In this document: piece by piece, positions 43,942-53,334 of the stretch | How the letters are laid out: each line of letters opens with the position of its first letter | How positions within the stretch are numbered: the stretch's first letter is position 1 | Assembly (NCBI GenBank): GCA_963744575.1 | Contig: CAVUUF010000015.1 | Coordinates: 62,001-126,000 of the forward strand | Origin: Palsa-504 sp963744575 | GTDB taxonomy: Bacteria; Actinomycetota; Actinomycetes; Streptosporangiales; Streptosporangiaceae | DNA length: 64,000 nt | Direction: 5' to 3' | Made by a program: the position numbers and the translations under genes | Notes under the pieces: generated by a model | What the model was told of the DNA's origin: nothing | Seen by the model: the letters and a program-made list of their open reading frames with translations, nothing else | Databases searched by the model: none

Positions 43942-44643
43942 ATGAGTGCGACATATGCGGAGCTGCCCCGGCTGATCACGCTGATGACCGGGGACGAGAA
44001 GCACGGGCCGAGCGCGACGTCGACGCTCGACGTGCTCTGGGTCCTGTACGACCAGGTGCTTCGGGTGTCGCCGGATACCGTCGACGACCCGGATCGCGAC
44101 CGGTTCCTGCTGTCCAAGGGGCACGGTCCGGCCGCGTACTACGCCGTGCTGGCGGCCAAGGGGTTCATTCCCGAGTCGTGGCTGGCGGACTTCGGTTCGG
44201 CCTCGTCGCCGCTCGGGTACCACCCGGACCGCTCGCTGGTGCCCGGCGTCGAGATCGCCAGCGGGTCGCTGGGGCACGGGCTGCCGCTCGGCGTCGGGCT
44301 GGCGCACGGGTTGCTGGCCCGCGGGCTTTCCGGGCTTTCCGGGCCGCGGGTGTACGTGCTGGTCGGGGACGCGGAGCTGGACGAGGGCAGCAACAACGAG
44401 GCCATCGTGTATGCCGGCGCGGCCGGGCTGCCCAACCTCACCGTGGTCGCGGTGGACAACCAGTCCTCGTTCTACGGCTGGAATCCGGGCGGGATCGAGG
44501 CGCACTTCACGGTCGCTGGCTGGTCGGCTGTTCGTGTTTCCGGACGGGACCATGCCGCGCTGGCCTCGGCGTTCCGGGTTACGGCGGCTTCCGGTTTCGC
44601 GGGCCCGCAGCTCATCGTGGCGACGGTGGAGAGGAACGGGTGA
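43942..44643 (+). CDS. Transketolase N-terminal subunit (split form)
   Basis: 233 residues from the ATG at 43942. Contains SKGHGPAAYYAVLAAKG, GSLGHGLPLGVGLA and the thiamine diphosphate/Mg motif GDAELDEGSNNEA. It pairs with the next gene, which abuts it directly. Split transketolases either serve the pentose phosphate pathway or are recruited to special sugar pathways. Confidence 0.92.
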   Translation: MSATYAELPRLITLMTGDEKHGPSATSTLDVLWVLYDQVLRVSPDTVDDPDRDRFLLSKGHGPAAYYAVLAAKGFIPESWLADFGSASSPLGYHPDRSLVPGVEIASGSLGHGLPLGVGLAHGLLARGLSGLSGPRVYVLVGDAELDEGSNNEAIVYAGAAGLPNLTVVAVDNQSSFYGWNPGGIEAHFTVAGWSAVRVSGRDHAALASAFRVTAASGFAGPQLIVATVERNG

Positions 44644-45549
44644 GTGGCGGTGACCGGTATGCGTGAGGTGTTCGCCGATACGGCGACGGTGTTGCTCGAC
44701 GAGGACCCGCTGGCCGCCGTGGTGCTGGCGGAGATCTCGGCTGACCTGTTCGGCAAGGCCGCGGCCAGGCACCCGGACCGGGTGCTCAACGTGGGCATCA
44801 GGGAGCAGCTGATGGTCAGCGTGAGCGGCGGGCTGGCGCTGGCCGGGATGCGACCGGTCGTGCACACCTACGCGCCGTTCCTGGTCGAGCGGGCCTTCGA
44901 GCAGGTCAAGCTGGACCTGGCGCACCAGGGCGCTCATGCCGTGCTGGTCAGCATCGGGGCGTCGTACGACGCGGCCCGCGCCGGGCGGACGCACCAGGCG
45001 CCGGAGGACGTGGCCTTGATGGACAGCGTCCCGGGGTTCTCGGTGGCCGTGCCCGGCCACCCGGCCGAGGTACCCGGGCTGCTGCGCGGGGCGGTCGGCA
45101 CGCTGGATGCTGGCTCTACCTATCTGCGGCTGTCCACGGAGGCCAACCGGGAGGCGCGGCCGGTGTGGCCGGGGCTGCAGGTGGTGCGTTCGGGGCGGCG
45201 GGCAGTGGTAGTGGCCGTGGGGCCAATGTTGTCCCCGGTTTTGGACGCCGTGGGTGATTTGGACGTGACCCTGGCGTACGCGACCACGGTGCGGCCGTTC
45301 GACGCTTCTGGGCTGCGCGAGCTGGAGGCTTCGTCGGGCGCCGTGGTGCTGGTCGAGCCGTACCTGGCCGGGACGTCGGCGTTTCCCGCGTCGCAGGCCC
45401 TGGCCTCGCGACCGCACCGGCTGCTGAGCCTGGGCGTGCAGCGTGGCGAGCTTCGGCGGTACGGGACGCCCGCTGATCACGCGGCGCTGCATGGACTCGA
45501 CGCGGCCGGGATCCGGCGTTCGGTGACCAGGTTCCTGGGCCTGGCTTAG
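44644..45549 (+). CDS. Transketolase C-terminal subunit (split form)
   Basis: 301 residues from a GTG immediately after the stop of the first subunit. Contains NVGIREQLMVSVSGGLALAG, HQAPEDVALMDSVPG and the C-terminal transketolase domain ending PADHAALHGLDAAGIRRSV. It supplies the second half of the thiamine diphosphate site. Confidence 0.92.
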   Translation: MAVTGMREVFADTATVLLDEDPLAAVVLAEISADLFGKAAARHPDRVLNVGIREQLMVSVSGGLALAGMRPVVHTYAPFLVERAFEQVKLDLAHQGAHAVLVSIGASYDAARAGRTHQAPEDVALMDSVPGFSVAVPGHPAEVPGLLRGAVGTLDAGSTYLRLSTEANREARPVWPGLQVVRSGRRAVVVAVGPMLSPVLDAVGDLDVTLAYATTVRPFDASGLRELEASSGAVVLVEPYLAGTSAFPASQALASRPHRLLSLGVQRGELRRYGTPADHAALHGLDAAGIRRSVTRFLGLA

Positions 45550-45952
45550 CTCGCTTTATCCGGGCGCGCCTTGTGGCCTGCATCCGGGGCGCGCCTCGTG
45601 GCCTGCGGCGCGGGCGGACCCAGGTTGACGGCGCCGTTCATGCGCCTGGCGAGCCGGGGTGTACTCCGCTGGGCGCTGTCCTCGGTGCGGCCTGGCGGGA
45701 CAACGAGACCCATCTGTGACGGCGGCGAGAAATTCGGCTCTGAACTGGACAATCGGGCTGCTGGTGATCAGCCCGCGCACTCGGCGGCACTCGACGGGCG
45801 GTACGCCTGACGGCAGGTTGAGGTACCCTCTGGCAGTTGGGAGTCCTCGGGTCCGGTGGTTGTCGTTTCCCGAGGTGACGAGGCTCGAAGGCGCGACACA
45901 CTGCGACCTTCACGTGGCCGTGGCGTGATCTTCGCCGGGCACAATTTTTTTG
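45550..45952. other. Region between the transketolase gene and the tRNA
   Basis: No gene is supported. A near-exact short repeat (GGCGCGCCTYGTGGCCTGC) occurs twice near 45562 and 45587. A run of T precedes the tRNA gene. Confidence 0.5.
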
Positions 45953-46026
45953 GCGCCCGTAGCTCAGCCGGACAGAGCAGCTGCCTTCTAAGCAGCGGGT
46001 CGCGGGTTCGAATCCTGCCGGGCGCG
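45953..46026 (+). tRNA. tRNA-Arg (anticodon TCT)
   Basis: The acceptor stem GCGCCCG pairs with CGGGCGC, the anticodon arm is CTGCC-TTCTAAG-CAG type with TCT, and the T arm holds GGTTCGAATCC. The 3' half from 45985 is duplicated at 50277-50315, marking it as an integration site. Confidence 0.95.
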
Positions 46027-46108
46027 CTAAGCTGATCAGGCAAAACGCAGGTTGGCAAGATCATCTCGTGCCCGTTTGTAGCTAGCTCATGTAGCAATCA
46101 GGTCAGAT

Positions 46109-46777
46109 TCAGGCCTGGTCGAAGAGGTTATGTAGCCGCGTAAGCGCGTCGAGCTGGGCTTCGTCGTCGGTGTGGGTGTAGACCTCCAGCGCGACAGCCA
46201 GGCGCGAGTGGCCAAGGATAATCTGAGCGTCACGAGCTGGTACACCCAGCGCCTTGAGCAGCGAGGCGACGGTATGCCGCAGGTGATGAACCTTGATCAC
46301 ACGAAGATGGTTAGCCTCGCAGATCCGGCGGAACGACCGGACGAGATTCCGCGGTTCGATCGGCCGTCCCGTCCGGGTAAGGAACACAAGATCGGTGTCC
46401 GGCCAGGCTGAACCCATGGCAGCCCGGTATCGTGCCTGTATCACGCTCTGAGCCTCCAATGCCTGCCGGGCCAACTTAAGCAAGGGAAGCTTCCGGTGAC
46501 CAGCACGGGTCTTGACCGGCCCGATATGCATCTCGCCGCCTACTCGCTGGACTTGCTGTTCGACATGGACGGTTCCGGCATCGAAGTCGATGTCTTGCCA
46601 GCGGAGCCCGAGGACTTCACCACGGCGCAGCCCATAGAGAACGAGGAGGACGAACGCGGCGTGAAGTGGATCAGGCTCGGAAACGGCTCGCGAGCCAGAG
46701 CGCCGAGCCGCTCTCTTTATTGGCGCCAAGTTTGCCGAATTCTGCGGCTGGCTATGCCAGGATTCCGGCGACAGCAA
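46109..46777 (-). pseudogene. Tyrosine-recombinase integrase, catalytic half only
   Basis: The C-terminal catalytic domain is intact: first Arg in LYGLRRGEVLGLRW, HxxR as HHLRHTVASLL, GHS and the nucleophile Tyr in VALEVYTHTDD. The first roughly 35 residues do not resemble an integrase and are antisense to the regulator fragment on the other strand. The N-terminal DNA-binding domains, normally well over 100 residues, are missing. It is therefore probably unable to recombine by itself. Confidence 0.85.
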
Positions 46778-47100
46778 CGCTGCTCTCTACTGGACTAACC
46801 AAGCGCTTGATTATGCGCACGAACTCGATGACCCTGAACTGCTGGCCTACGTCCTAACACGGAAAAGCAACATCGTTACCGAGGCTGGCAGCCCCGCTCA
46901 CGGCCTGGGCCTTGCCAACGCGGCGCTCAACATTTCCGGAAACATCGCACCTATCGTACGCGCAGTATCACTTCGCCATAGGGCCAGAGCACACAGCCTC
47001 TTTGGCAGAGAAAAACGAATTTGAACGCGACACCAGCGAGGCCCTGGCGTACGCTGCCAACACGCCCCTAGCCGAAGGGGGCACCTATCGGAAGGATGGC
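46721..47100 (+). pseudogene. Fragment of an XRE-family regulator (TPR-like C-terminal part)
   Basis: The plus strand reads AKFAEFCGWLCQDSGD, YWTNQALDYAHELDDPELLA, LTRKSNIVTEAGSP and RAVSLRHRARAHSLFG, the C-terminal part typical of streptomycete helix-turn-helix regulators. After the last motif the frame breaks, and EKNEFERDTSEALAYAA continues in another frame. The DNA-binding N-terminus is absent. Confidence 0.75.
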
Positions 47101-47919
47101 CAGGACCGAGGGCTGCGCCAAGAACTGGGTTTTAGTCATGATTTGCCGATCGAGGCATCGTAATTCGTCAGTGGCTCGACGCGACGCAAGAACTCCCAGC
47201 CAGCTAGCCAGGCCGGGCGAGTCAAATTGAACCAGCTCTTGTAGCCGACGCAACCCGTATGCCGAAATACTGCCTTCCTTCGACGCCTCCCGGACAGCAC
47301 GGCGAAGGACTAGGAATTCATCTTCCTCTTCCTCCGTTAGGGGCCCATCACCCGAGTTGTCTTTACGTTGGTCAGCACCTATAGCATGCAACTCGAGACG
47401 TATCTCTCCAATGAGAGCGAGCATCTCGGCGGCGGCGCGGTCCATAGGATTGTGCGAATTTCTAAATTCAAGCAGGTCGATCGACGACGATATCGGCGAC
47501 TCCGGAATATAGCCGGAGGCCAGGACCGTAGCGATTTGCTTTTCTAGGTCTTCCCTGCAGCGATTTGCGCTCTCTAGGTCACGACTGTTAACCTGCACGG
47601 TGCGCATATTCGCAATATCAAAGGGCAGTGCTTCGCCCTCTTCGATCAACTGGATGCACGGCTTCCTGCTTATATGCCGTAGCGCAAGCTCATAATACAC
47701 ATTCGGATTTCCTCCGGTAAGATCGGCTATTACCAACTCCGACTCAAGCAACAGCTCAACGACCTGATTCGTGATTACGCCTGGCGAGTCGAGCAGATCG
47801 GCCCTGACTGGAATTATATCACCAACCGCCGGCTTGACAATATGGTTATAGATATTGTCCGCGCGACGCCTTATTGGCGTCCCTATACCACCTATCGCAC
47901 ATATTACGAAGCATTGCAA
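47068..47919 (-). CDS. TIR/nucleoside 2-deoxyribosyltransferase-like effector candidate
   Basis: 283 residues. The first roughly 130 form a Rossmann-like domain, FVICAIGGIGTP at the start and IADLTGGNPNVYYELALRH with Glu78 in the catalytic position, followed by KPCIQLIEE. This pattern is shared by nucleoside 2-deoxyribosyltransferases and TIR-like NADases; several immune effectors of bacteria have such folds. The remainder is helical and charged (PLTEEEEDEFLVLRRAV). It lies 146 nt downstream of the AlbA_2 gene on the same strand inside the tRNA-Arg element. Enzyme activity is inferred. Confidence 0.65.
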   Translation of the reverse strand: MQCFVICAIGGIGTPIRRRADNIYNHIVKPAVGDIIPVRADLLDSPGVITNQVVELLLESELVIADLTGGNPNVYYELALRHISRKPCIQLIEEGEALPFDIANMRTVQVNSRDLESANRCREDLEKQIATVLASGYIPESPISSSIDLLEFRNSHNPMDRAAAEMLALIGEIRLELHAIGADQRKDNSGDGPLTEEEEDEFLVLRRAVREASKEGSISAYGLRRLQELVQFDSPGLASWLGVLASRRATDELRCLDRQIMTKTQFLAQPSVLAILPIGAPFG

Positions 47920-48065
47920 CTTTCTAACCTTATCGTTTAACTTTATCGTTTGCTTGCGTTATCTGGTCGGGCACACGCGTCCTAGATTGCGGAAGGCAGC
48001 GCGACACCTGTTCACAGCTAAGAACCGCATGACGCGTCTGCCAGATGTGGGCGTGCCGACTATCG

Positions 48066-49601
48066 TCAGGGGCCGTCACTGCCACTTTCCAGGCCTCTTT
48101 GCTGGCCGTGCTCTCGCTGGTAAGGGTCACGAGCACTGCGTTCTCGCTGATAGGCATCTCGTTCACTGCCCTTCAGTTCCATAGTTCTATTGCCTTGCCG
48201 AACATAGAATCGGTGTATCTCACCTGGATTCTCGATAGCGTACATTGGCGTAGTAGACTCGAGGATGGTGATCACACACAGATCGCGATCCTCATATCTG
48301 GCACGGCGAATCCTGATATTGTCTTGAGCTATGCTACTCGGATCTACGTGGTGCAAGAGCGCATCACGCAGGGCCAGTTCGTAACCATCGAAGTCTTTTC
48401 GCGAATACTCATGACTTATGCCAACTATCCGATACTTATCAATTACTGGCATTTCGCCGAATGCGCCCTCCAACTTATCGAGAGCCTCGTAAAAATCTGC
48501 TTCCTCGAGTGCGCCGATCACCAACGTTCCGCCGTCAGTATTCAAGAACGCAACTATCGTCTTGATAATGCTAGCCGTGACTCTGGGGTCATTCTTTACC
48601 TCGCCGGTGTGTACTTGACGCCGGAGGTCTACGAAAGCTGATCCTTTAACTTCGAGATGATTACCTTCTGGGTGTAGCAGAAGGCCCTCGATAGGACTAA
48701 TCGATGACTGCTCAGTTAGGCTGCGCCCCTTCGTGCTCACTTCATGAACACTAAGTTCCTTAAGTCCAAACGGAGCAATCCTCTCCGTCCTGTAACGCGG
48801 TTCGCTTGAAGTAGCGATAAAGGTAAGGGTCTTAGCTCCCAGTACGTGTCCCTTGCCCACGGAGTTAATGCTAGCGTTAAGCTCGTTAGTTATCCCCCCG
48901 AAATTGTCGGCTGCGACCCGCCCGGTCATTATATAGCGACCGTCGCCTGGACCGCGTACACGGTAAAGCGACCAATACTGAAGCTGAGCGAAGGAGTTGG
49001 CGATTCTTACGATCTCTGTACGGAACGCTTGCTCTTGATCCGCATCAAAGTCTTGCGGCCGCCGGATGAACACGAAGAATTTAATCGTATACGGCCCGCC
49101 CTCAATTGGGCGTATGAATCCGCGTTGAAGGTAATCGCCCAGTAGATTCGCGTCCAATATAAGACTATTGATATCTGCTAGCGCCTCAATAGTGACCGCG
49201 CCGAACAGATCCTCCGCCTCAGCCTCCACACCATCCCACATCCAGTGGTGGAGCATCTCAGAAACGGAGAAACCTCGTACTTTCCGCTGGTCTTTCGAGA
49301 GAGCGTCCTCGACGCTGCCAGCTTCTATGTCCGGCGGCAGCCAGGTTCGTACCAGGATGTCTTGCTCGCCGAACAACTCCCATATCACGAATGAGCGGAC
49401 GCCAGCTGAGTCCAGAGCTGTGGTGAGTGCTGGAATTATGGATTCTCTATCGAAACGCTGCTGGCAGGAAATAAGCCAGAAGTAGAGCCGCTCCACGCCG
49501 ACGGTTCGATGGAAGGAGTGATGCCATAGATAAAACGGACGCTCACTTGGCAAAGCGGATGGCCTCTGACCTTGCTGTGGTCTTGCTGGCGACACTGCCA
49601 C
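48066..49601 (-). CDS. AlbA_2 (Schlafen-like) domain protein with two Lrp-ligand-like N-terminal repeats
   Basis: 511 residues from a GTG at 49601; the frame stays open to a stop at about 49682 and that stretch reads like protein (STQFEALRAWVREDPGE), so the true N-terminus may be lost or earlier. Two similar alpha/beta units follow (RLYFWLISCQQRFDRESII; IKFFVFIRRPQDFDADQEQA). The C-terminal part is AlbA_2: HLEVKGSAFVDLRR, IIKTIVAFLNTDGGTLVIG and FYVRQGNRTMELKG. Such domains bind nucleic acid or nucleotides and recur in defence loci. Probably co-transcribed with the TIR-like gene. Confidence 0.65.
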   Translation of the reverse strand: MAVSPARPQQGQRPSALPSERPFYLWHHSFHRTVGVERLYFWLISCQQRFDRESIIPALTTALDSAGVRSFVIWELFGEQDILVRTWLPPDIEAGSVEDALSKDQRKVRGFSVSEMLHHWMWDGVEAEAEDLFGAVTIEALADINSLILDANLLGDYLQRGFIRPIEGGPYTIKFFVFIRRPQDFDADQEQAFRTEIVRIANSFAQLQYWSLYRVRGPGDGRYIMTGRVAADNFGGITNELNASINSVGKGHVLGAKTLTFIATSSEPRYRTERIAPFGLKELSVHEVSTKGRSLTEQSSISPIEGLLLHPEGNHLEVKGSAFVDLRRQVHTGEVKNDPRVTASIIKTIVAFLNTDGGTLVIGALEEADFYEALDKLEGAFGEMPVIDKYRIVGISHEYSRKDFDGYELALRDALLHHVDPSSIAQDNIRIRRARYEDRDLCVITILESTTPMYAIENPGEIHRFYVRQGNRTMELKGSERDAYQRERSARDPYQREHGQQRGLESGSDGP

Positions 49602-50276
49602 ATCCTCCCCCGGGTCCTCCCGAACCCATGCCCGTAGCGCCTCGAACTGGGTCGAAGCATCCTGTGCTATCTTCTTATACTAGCCGCGCTGATCGGTTCC
49701 CATGCCCACACTCGGTCGGCACAAGGGTCCGGGCATCCGCCTATGGGTACATGCGAGGTCTATCGCGGGTACCTGAACAGTCAATCTGAGGACCACGCCC
49801 GACTGCGGACCGGCGACGGACCTGCCGAGTACAAGTACTCGGTGCAGCCTAGGGCCACCCTCAAGCCTGGCCACCGACCCACGGTCGGCAACGCACGCAC
49901 CCGACGCATCCCGCGGTCGGCTACGCGCTACTGCCGCGACGACGACACCCATTCTGTATCCCCCGCGGCTAAAGATCCCCTAGCCATCCATAGTTCACAC
50001 TCTTGAATTGTCAAGTACCCTGGGCCGAACTGACGTTGTAAGCCTGACTGCGGCAAGGACTGTGATCGACTGCCATACGGCTGGTTCCCACCGAGGAGAC
50101 TCACCGCTTCGATCAATGGTCACCCACTAGCTCACGCTGAGCAGGGGACGGGATCGAGCGCTGCGCCCGTCTGTAGCCACTCCCTGTAGCAACCATCCTG
50201 GCCAATCCCGATCGGCACCGGGTCAACATGCAGATAAATCCCACGTCACGTACCATGCCGGACGCATTGCCCGGAA
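49602..50276. other. Non-coding right arm of the tRNA-Arg element
   Basis: No gene is supported. It holds the palindrome CCGAGTAC-AA-GTACTCGG at 49825-49842 upstream of the AlbA_2 gene, a possible operator. Confidence 0.5.
49825..49842. promoter_or_regulatory. Perfect 8-bp palindrome, possible operator
   Basis: CCGAGTAC and GTACTCGG are separated by AA, about 220 nt upstream of the AlbA_2-type gene and in the same element. Confidence 0.35.
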
Positions 50277-50315
50277 CTTCTAAGCAGCGGGTCGCGGGTT
50301 CGAATCCTGCCGGGC
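50277..50315 (+). repeat. attR: duplicate of the tRNA-Arg 3' half
   Basis: Identical over 39 nt to 45985-46023, running from the anticodon loop to the acceptor stem. The next base differs (A for G), so the copy is not a full tRNA gene. Confidence 0.9.
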
Positions 50316-51088
50316 ACGCCAGCCAGCTGACCTGCGGAAACGCTTGACCGTGAGGCGAGGCAACCCGACTACAGCGCTTACACAGCAGTTCCGCTACCGC
50401 CTGCGGGCCACAGCATCCGCATGCCGTCAGATCAGAGCCGTGCAGCGGGCCTCGTGAAAAGAAACTTCGGTTCGATGCGCTACCAGAAATCCTAGCGCTA
50501 TCGACAATAGGACCGACGATTTTGCGTGCGCCTGCAAACTGGCAGGTGCAGGCAAGGCGGCTGATGCCACCATCCACGTGAGCGGCCGTATCAGAATCTC
50601 ATGGAACCATTCATCTCATTAATTGAGTGCCGCGACACATCATGACCTGGAAGGCCCGTCTATGTGAGTAGACGCAGGTTGGCCGACAACAGGATCTGGC
50701 TCGATGCGGCTTTTACGGAAAGAATGAGGCAAAGGCACGCTGGGGTCAGCGCGACTGGGATCGTCTGCGCCGGATGATCCCTAACAGGGCAGTTCAACGC
50801 CGCGAGGTACGCCGCGGGGTAAGGGCCGAGGGACTCGCCGGCGACTGGAAGCGCATCAGCGCTGGCTCGCGGGTCGGATCAATGTAACCGTTACGACACA
50901 ATTTGCTAACTCGGCAACTGCTCGCCGTCGTCAGCCAAGGCGAACCCACGAGCGAAAAGTCCGCAGTACCGCACTTTCCGATAAGCACGGCAGGCTCAGT
51001 CCATGACCAGCTGGCGTACATGTGAATGAGCGCAATCACAGGAACAGGACCGGCCGTGATGAAAATACGAGAGTTGTGAATAACATTA
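50316..51088. other. Region between attR and the helicase remnant
   Basis: No gene can be recognised. A short plus-strand reading around 50725-50885 (ARWGQRDWDRLRRM) looks protein-like but has no start and no known family. The stretch is probably scrambled older island DNA. Confidence 0.4.
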
Positions 51089-51548
51089 ATGAACGTGTCT
51101 GATGATCCCGCGCAGATCGTACGTTTCTGGCACGCCGTGGAGATGTTCAGCCCTCAGCAGCTGCCCAAGACCGGCGCTAAGAACAACGTCGCCGACTTCC
51201 GGCCCAGCGATCCGATGCCGTGGGAACCCTAACCCGAGGCTGACCGGCTTCGAGATCGTGGTGGCCTCGTCGAACAACGGCGCCGTGGAAAACATCAGCA
51301 CCGAGATCCCCGGTCCGAAAGGCATCGACGGCCAATGGCGCGACGTCGCGGCCCGGGTGGACTATTTCAGTCAGACCGCCGACCATGACGCCTGGGCGAT
51401 GATTGCTGCCCGGCTCGGCAACCGGACCAACCGCACTGCCTTCACGCAGGGCTTCTGGTGGAACAAAGAGTCGGGCATGCAGAACGCGCTGAGGCAGCCC
51501 GCCCCGGACTGGCCTCAACGATTCAGGGGTGGGGCGAGGTTAGTTACT
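51089..51548 (+). pseudogene. DNA2/NAM7-like helicase, 5' fragments
   Basis: From the ATG at 51089 a normal N-terminus (DDPAQIVRFWHAVEMFSPQQ) runs 47 residues to a stop at 51232 (PMPWEP). From about 51235 a later part appears in another frame: GFEIVVASSNNGAVENIS, then AWAMIAARLGNRTNRTAF. The Walker A region between them is deleted. The remainder of the gene lies beyond the IS1380-family insertion. Confidence 0.75.
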
Positions 51549-51549
51549 G

Positions 51550-53330
51550 ATCGTGTTGTGCCGGTTTTCGGCGGTGGTATCTGGTTCACATGTTCCCAGC
51601 GGATGGCAGACGGCCCGATGTGCTCGGGGGGCACCGGCTCCGACTGCGCCGGGGCGGCCTCCTTTCCGGGTCGCAGGAGCAGGGGTGGCTGGTCAGGCGG
51701 GTGCTGGCAGGGCGCACAGGCGCTGCCAGCAGGTCAGGAATGCCTCCTTCCAGGGCCAGGTGCGGCTGATCTTCAGCACCCGGGCACGGGCGTGGCGGAC
51801 CAGCCGGGCGGGCAGGCTCAGCAACCGGTAGCGCAGCGTGTCCGGCTCGGCGTCCTTGAGGTCGTCGCAGTCGTACAGGCCGAGCAGCCGGCACCAGGCG
51901 GCCAGGTCGGCGGCGAGGTTGGCGGCCAGCACCCAGCCGCAGTTCACCACCCAGGTCTTCGACGGCAAATTGCGCAGGCCCATCGACTTGGCGGTGCGCA
52001 CGCCGTCCTCGACGACGGCGTGCTGGCGGTGCAGCACGTCGATGAACTGGGCGTGGTGGCTGCCGGGCACGCCGCCGATTCCGCCGGCGGCCGGGATGTT
52101 CGTGCAGATGATGGAGTACCGCCACCCGGTGGCGCGCTCGTAGGCGGTCAGGTTCCTGGCCTGCCGCCGCGATGGCCTGGTGCGGCGCACGATCCACCGC
52201 AGCCCGGCGGGCCAGCGCCCGGCCCGGCGCATCAGGTGGGTGATCTCGGCGACGTGCTTGTCGTCTTGCACGACCCCCTCCTGGTCCACTGCGGCCTGCC
52301 ATGCGCTGGCGGGCAGCAGCCGGATCGCCTGCTCATCGGCCCCGGTGATGGCCCAGCCGCAGGTGAACAGCACGGTCCGGCACCGAGACGATAGCGACAG
52401 CAGGTGATCGATGAGCTCGTGGCTGGCGCCGGCCCCGTCCACGCGGACCAGCAGCTTCGACCGCATGCGGGCCGGGATCTGCCGGATCGCCGCCGTCAGC
52501 ACGGCGAGGTGATCGGCGAAGGTGTTCGAGCCGGCGTTGCCCGGCCGTAGCAGCATTGCCAGGCTCTCGGCGGTATTGGCCAGCCAGGCCCCCAGCGGAT
52601 GGAAGCCATACCCGGACTTGAACGTCGGGGCGGCCCCTTCCTTGTCGCTGCGTGCGGTGATCAGCGTCGCGTCCAGGTCGATGACCAGCCAGCCTGCCAG
52701 CAGCTTCCCGGCGATGGCCAGCCACGGGAACCCGGCCGGGGTCGCGCAGATCAGCTGCCACACGTGCGCCCGGACCGCCGCCCGCGCCCGGGCGATCTTG
52801 TCCAGGGTCCGGGGGTCAGCCAGCTCCAGCGTCCGCCGCACCGTGGTATCCGACGGCGCGGCCCCCAGGACCGGTTCCTGGTGCGCCAGCACGGCGATAT
52901 CGCTCATGCTGGCCGCCCCGAGCGCGATCGCCACCGCCATCGAGATCAGCGCTATCCCGCGATCGATCAGCGGGAACTTCCCCTTCCGGCCCAGCGCCGC
53001 GCCGAGCGCTGACGTCAGGCCGCACTGATCCGCCAGCTTGCGCAGCAGCACCGCCCCGGCATGACCGATCAGCCCATCGGCGTCCGGAGCCACGGACAAG
53101 TTCCGGTCCCAGCGCGTATCCTTCGCCATTGAGGAGCGCTCCAGTTTCCAGAGATCACAACGGTGTGGTTACCGCGTAATCTCCCAGGACGGGGCGCTCT
53201 TCGCTACCTGCGCTGCGTCGCTCTCGCTTGACCCACGAGCGGGCTCGCGTCATCTCGGGCCCTTTGAACCCGCCGCACCCAGCAGGTGCAGCCTCGCGCC
53301 ACCGCCACGGCCTTAAACCGGCAGCTCAGC
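51550..53330 (-). mobile_element. IS1380-family insertion sequence
   Basis: The element carries one transposase gene and short imperfect terminal repeats: TGCCGGTTTTCGG at 51559-51571 and CCTTAAACCGGCA at 53311-53323 (11 of 13 matching as inverted repeats). The exact outer ends and target duplication are not clear. It interrupts the helicase gene. Confidence 0.75.
51693..53129 (-). CDS. IS1380-family transposase
   Basis: 478 residues, apparently intact. DDE-type catalytic residues are visible as VIDLDATLI, RVDGAGAS and the late VEDGVRTAKSMGLRNLPS. The length is usual for the family. GC content is like the host chromosome and unlike the tRNA-Arg element, so it may come from a related actinomycete. 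Confidence 0.9.
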   Translation of the reverse strand: MAKDTRWDRNLSVAPDADGLIGHAGAVLLRKLADQCGLTSALGAALGRKGKFPLIDRGIALISMAVAIALGAASMSDIAVLAHQEPVLGAAPSDTTVRRTLELADPRTLDKIARARAAVRAHVWQLICATPAGFPWLAIAGKLLAGWLVIDLDATLITARSDKEGAAPTFKSGYGFHPLGAWLANTAESLAMLLRPGNAGSNTFADHLAVLTAAIRQIPARMRSKLLVRVDGAGASHELIDHLLSLSSRCRTVLFTCGWAITGADEQAIRLLPASAWQAAVDQEGVVQDDKHVAEITHLMRRAGRWPAGLRWIVRRTRPSRRQARNLTAYERATGWRYSIICTNIPAAGGIGGVPGSHHAQFIDVLHRQHAVVEDGVRTAKSMGLRNLPSKTWVVNCGWVLAANLAADLAAWCRLLGLYDCDDLKDAEPDTLRYRLLSLPARLVRHARARVLKISRTWPWKEAFLTCWQRLCALPAPA

Positions 53331-53334
53331 ACGC

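Larger units (their letters stand above)
45985..50315. mobile_element. Decayed integrative element in tRNA-Arg
   Basis: Bounded by 39-nt identical direct repeats (45985-46023 and 50277-50315). It contains an integrase remnant beside the tRNA, a broken XRE-regulator fragment and a two-gene cargo, all in visibly AT-richer DNA than the flanking chromosome. No replication or transfer genes remain. Confidence 0.8.

Noticed and set aside
49743..50006. Plus-strand frame of 87 codons in the tRNA-Arg element
   Set aside because: No family pattern, no ribosome site and it crosses the palindrome; probably chance.
50400..50580. Possible hairpin and 154-codon minus-strand frame right of attR
   Set aside because: The stem GCGCCTGC/GCAGGTGC is short and the frame lacks any family similarity.
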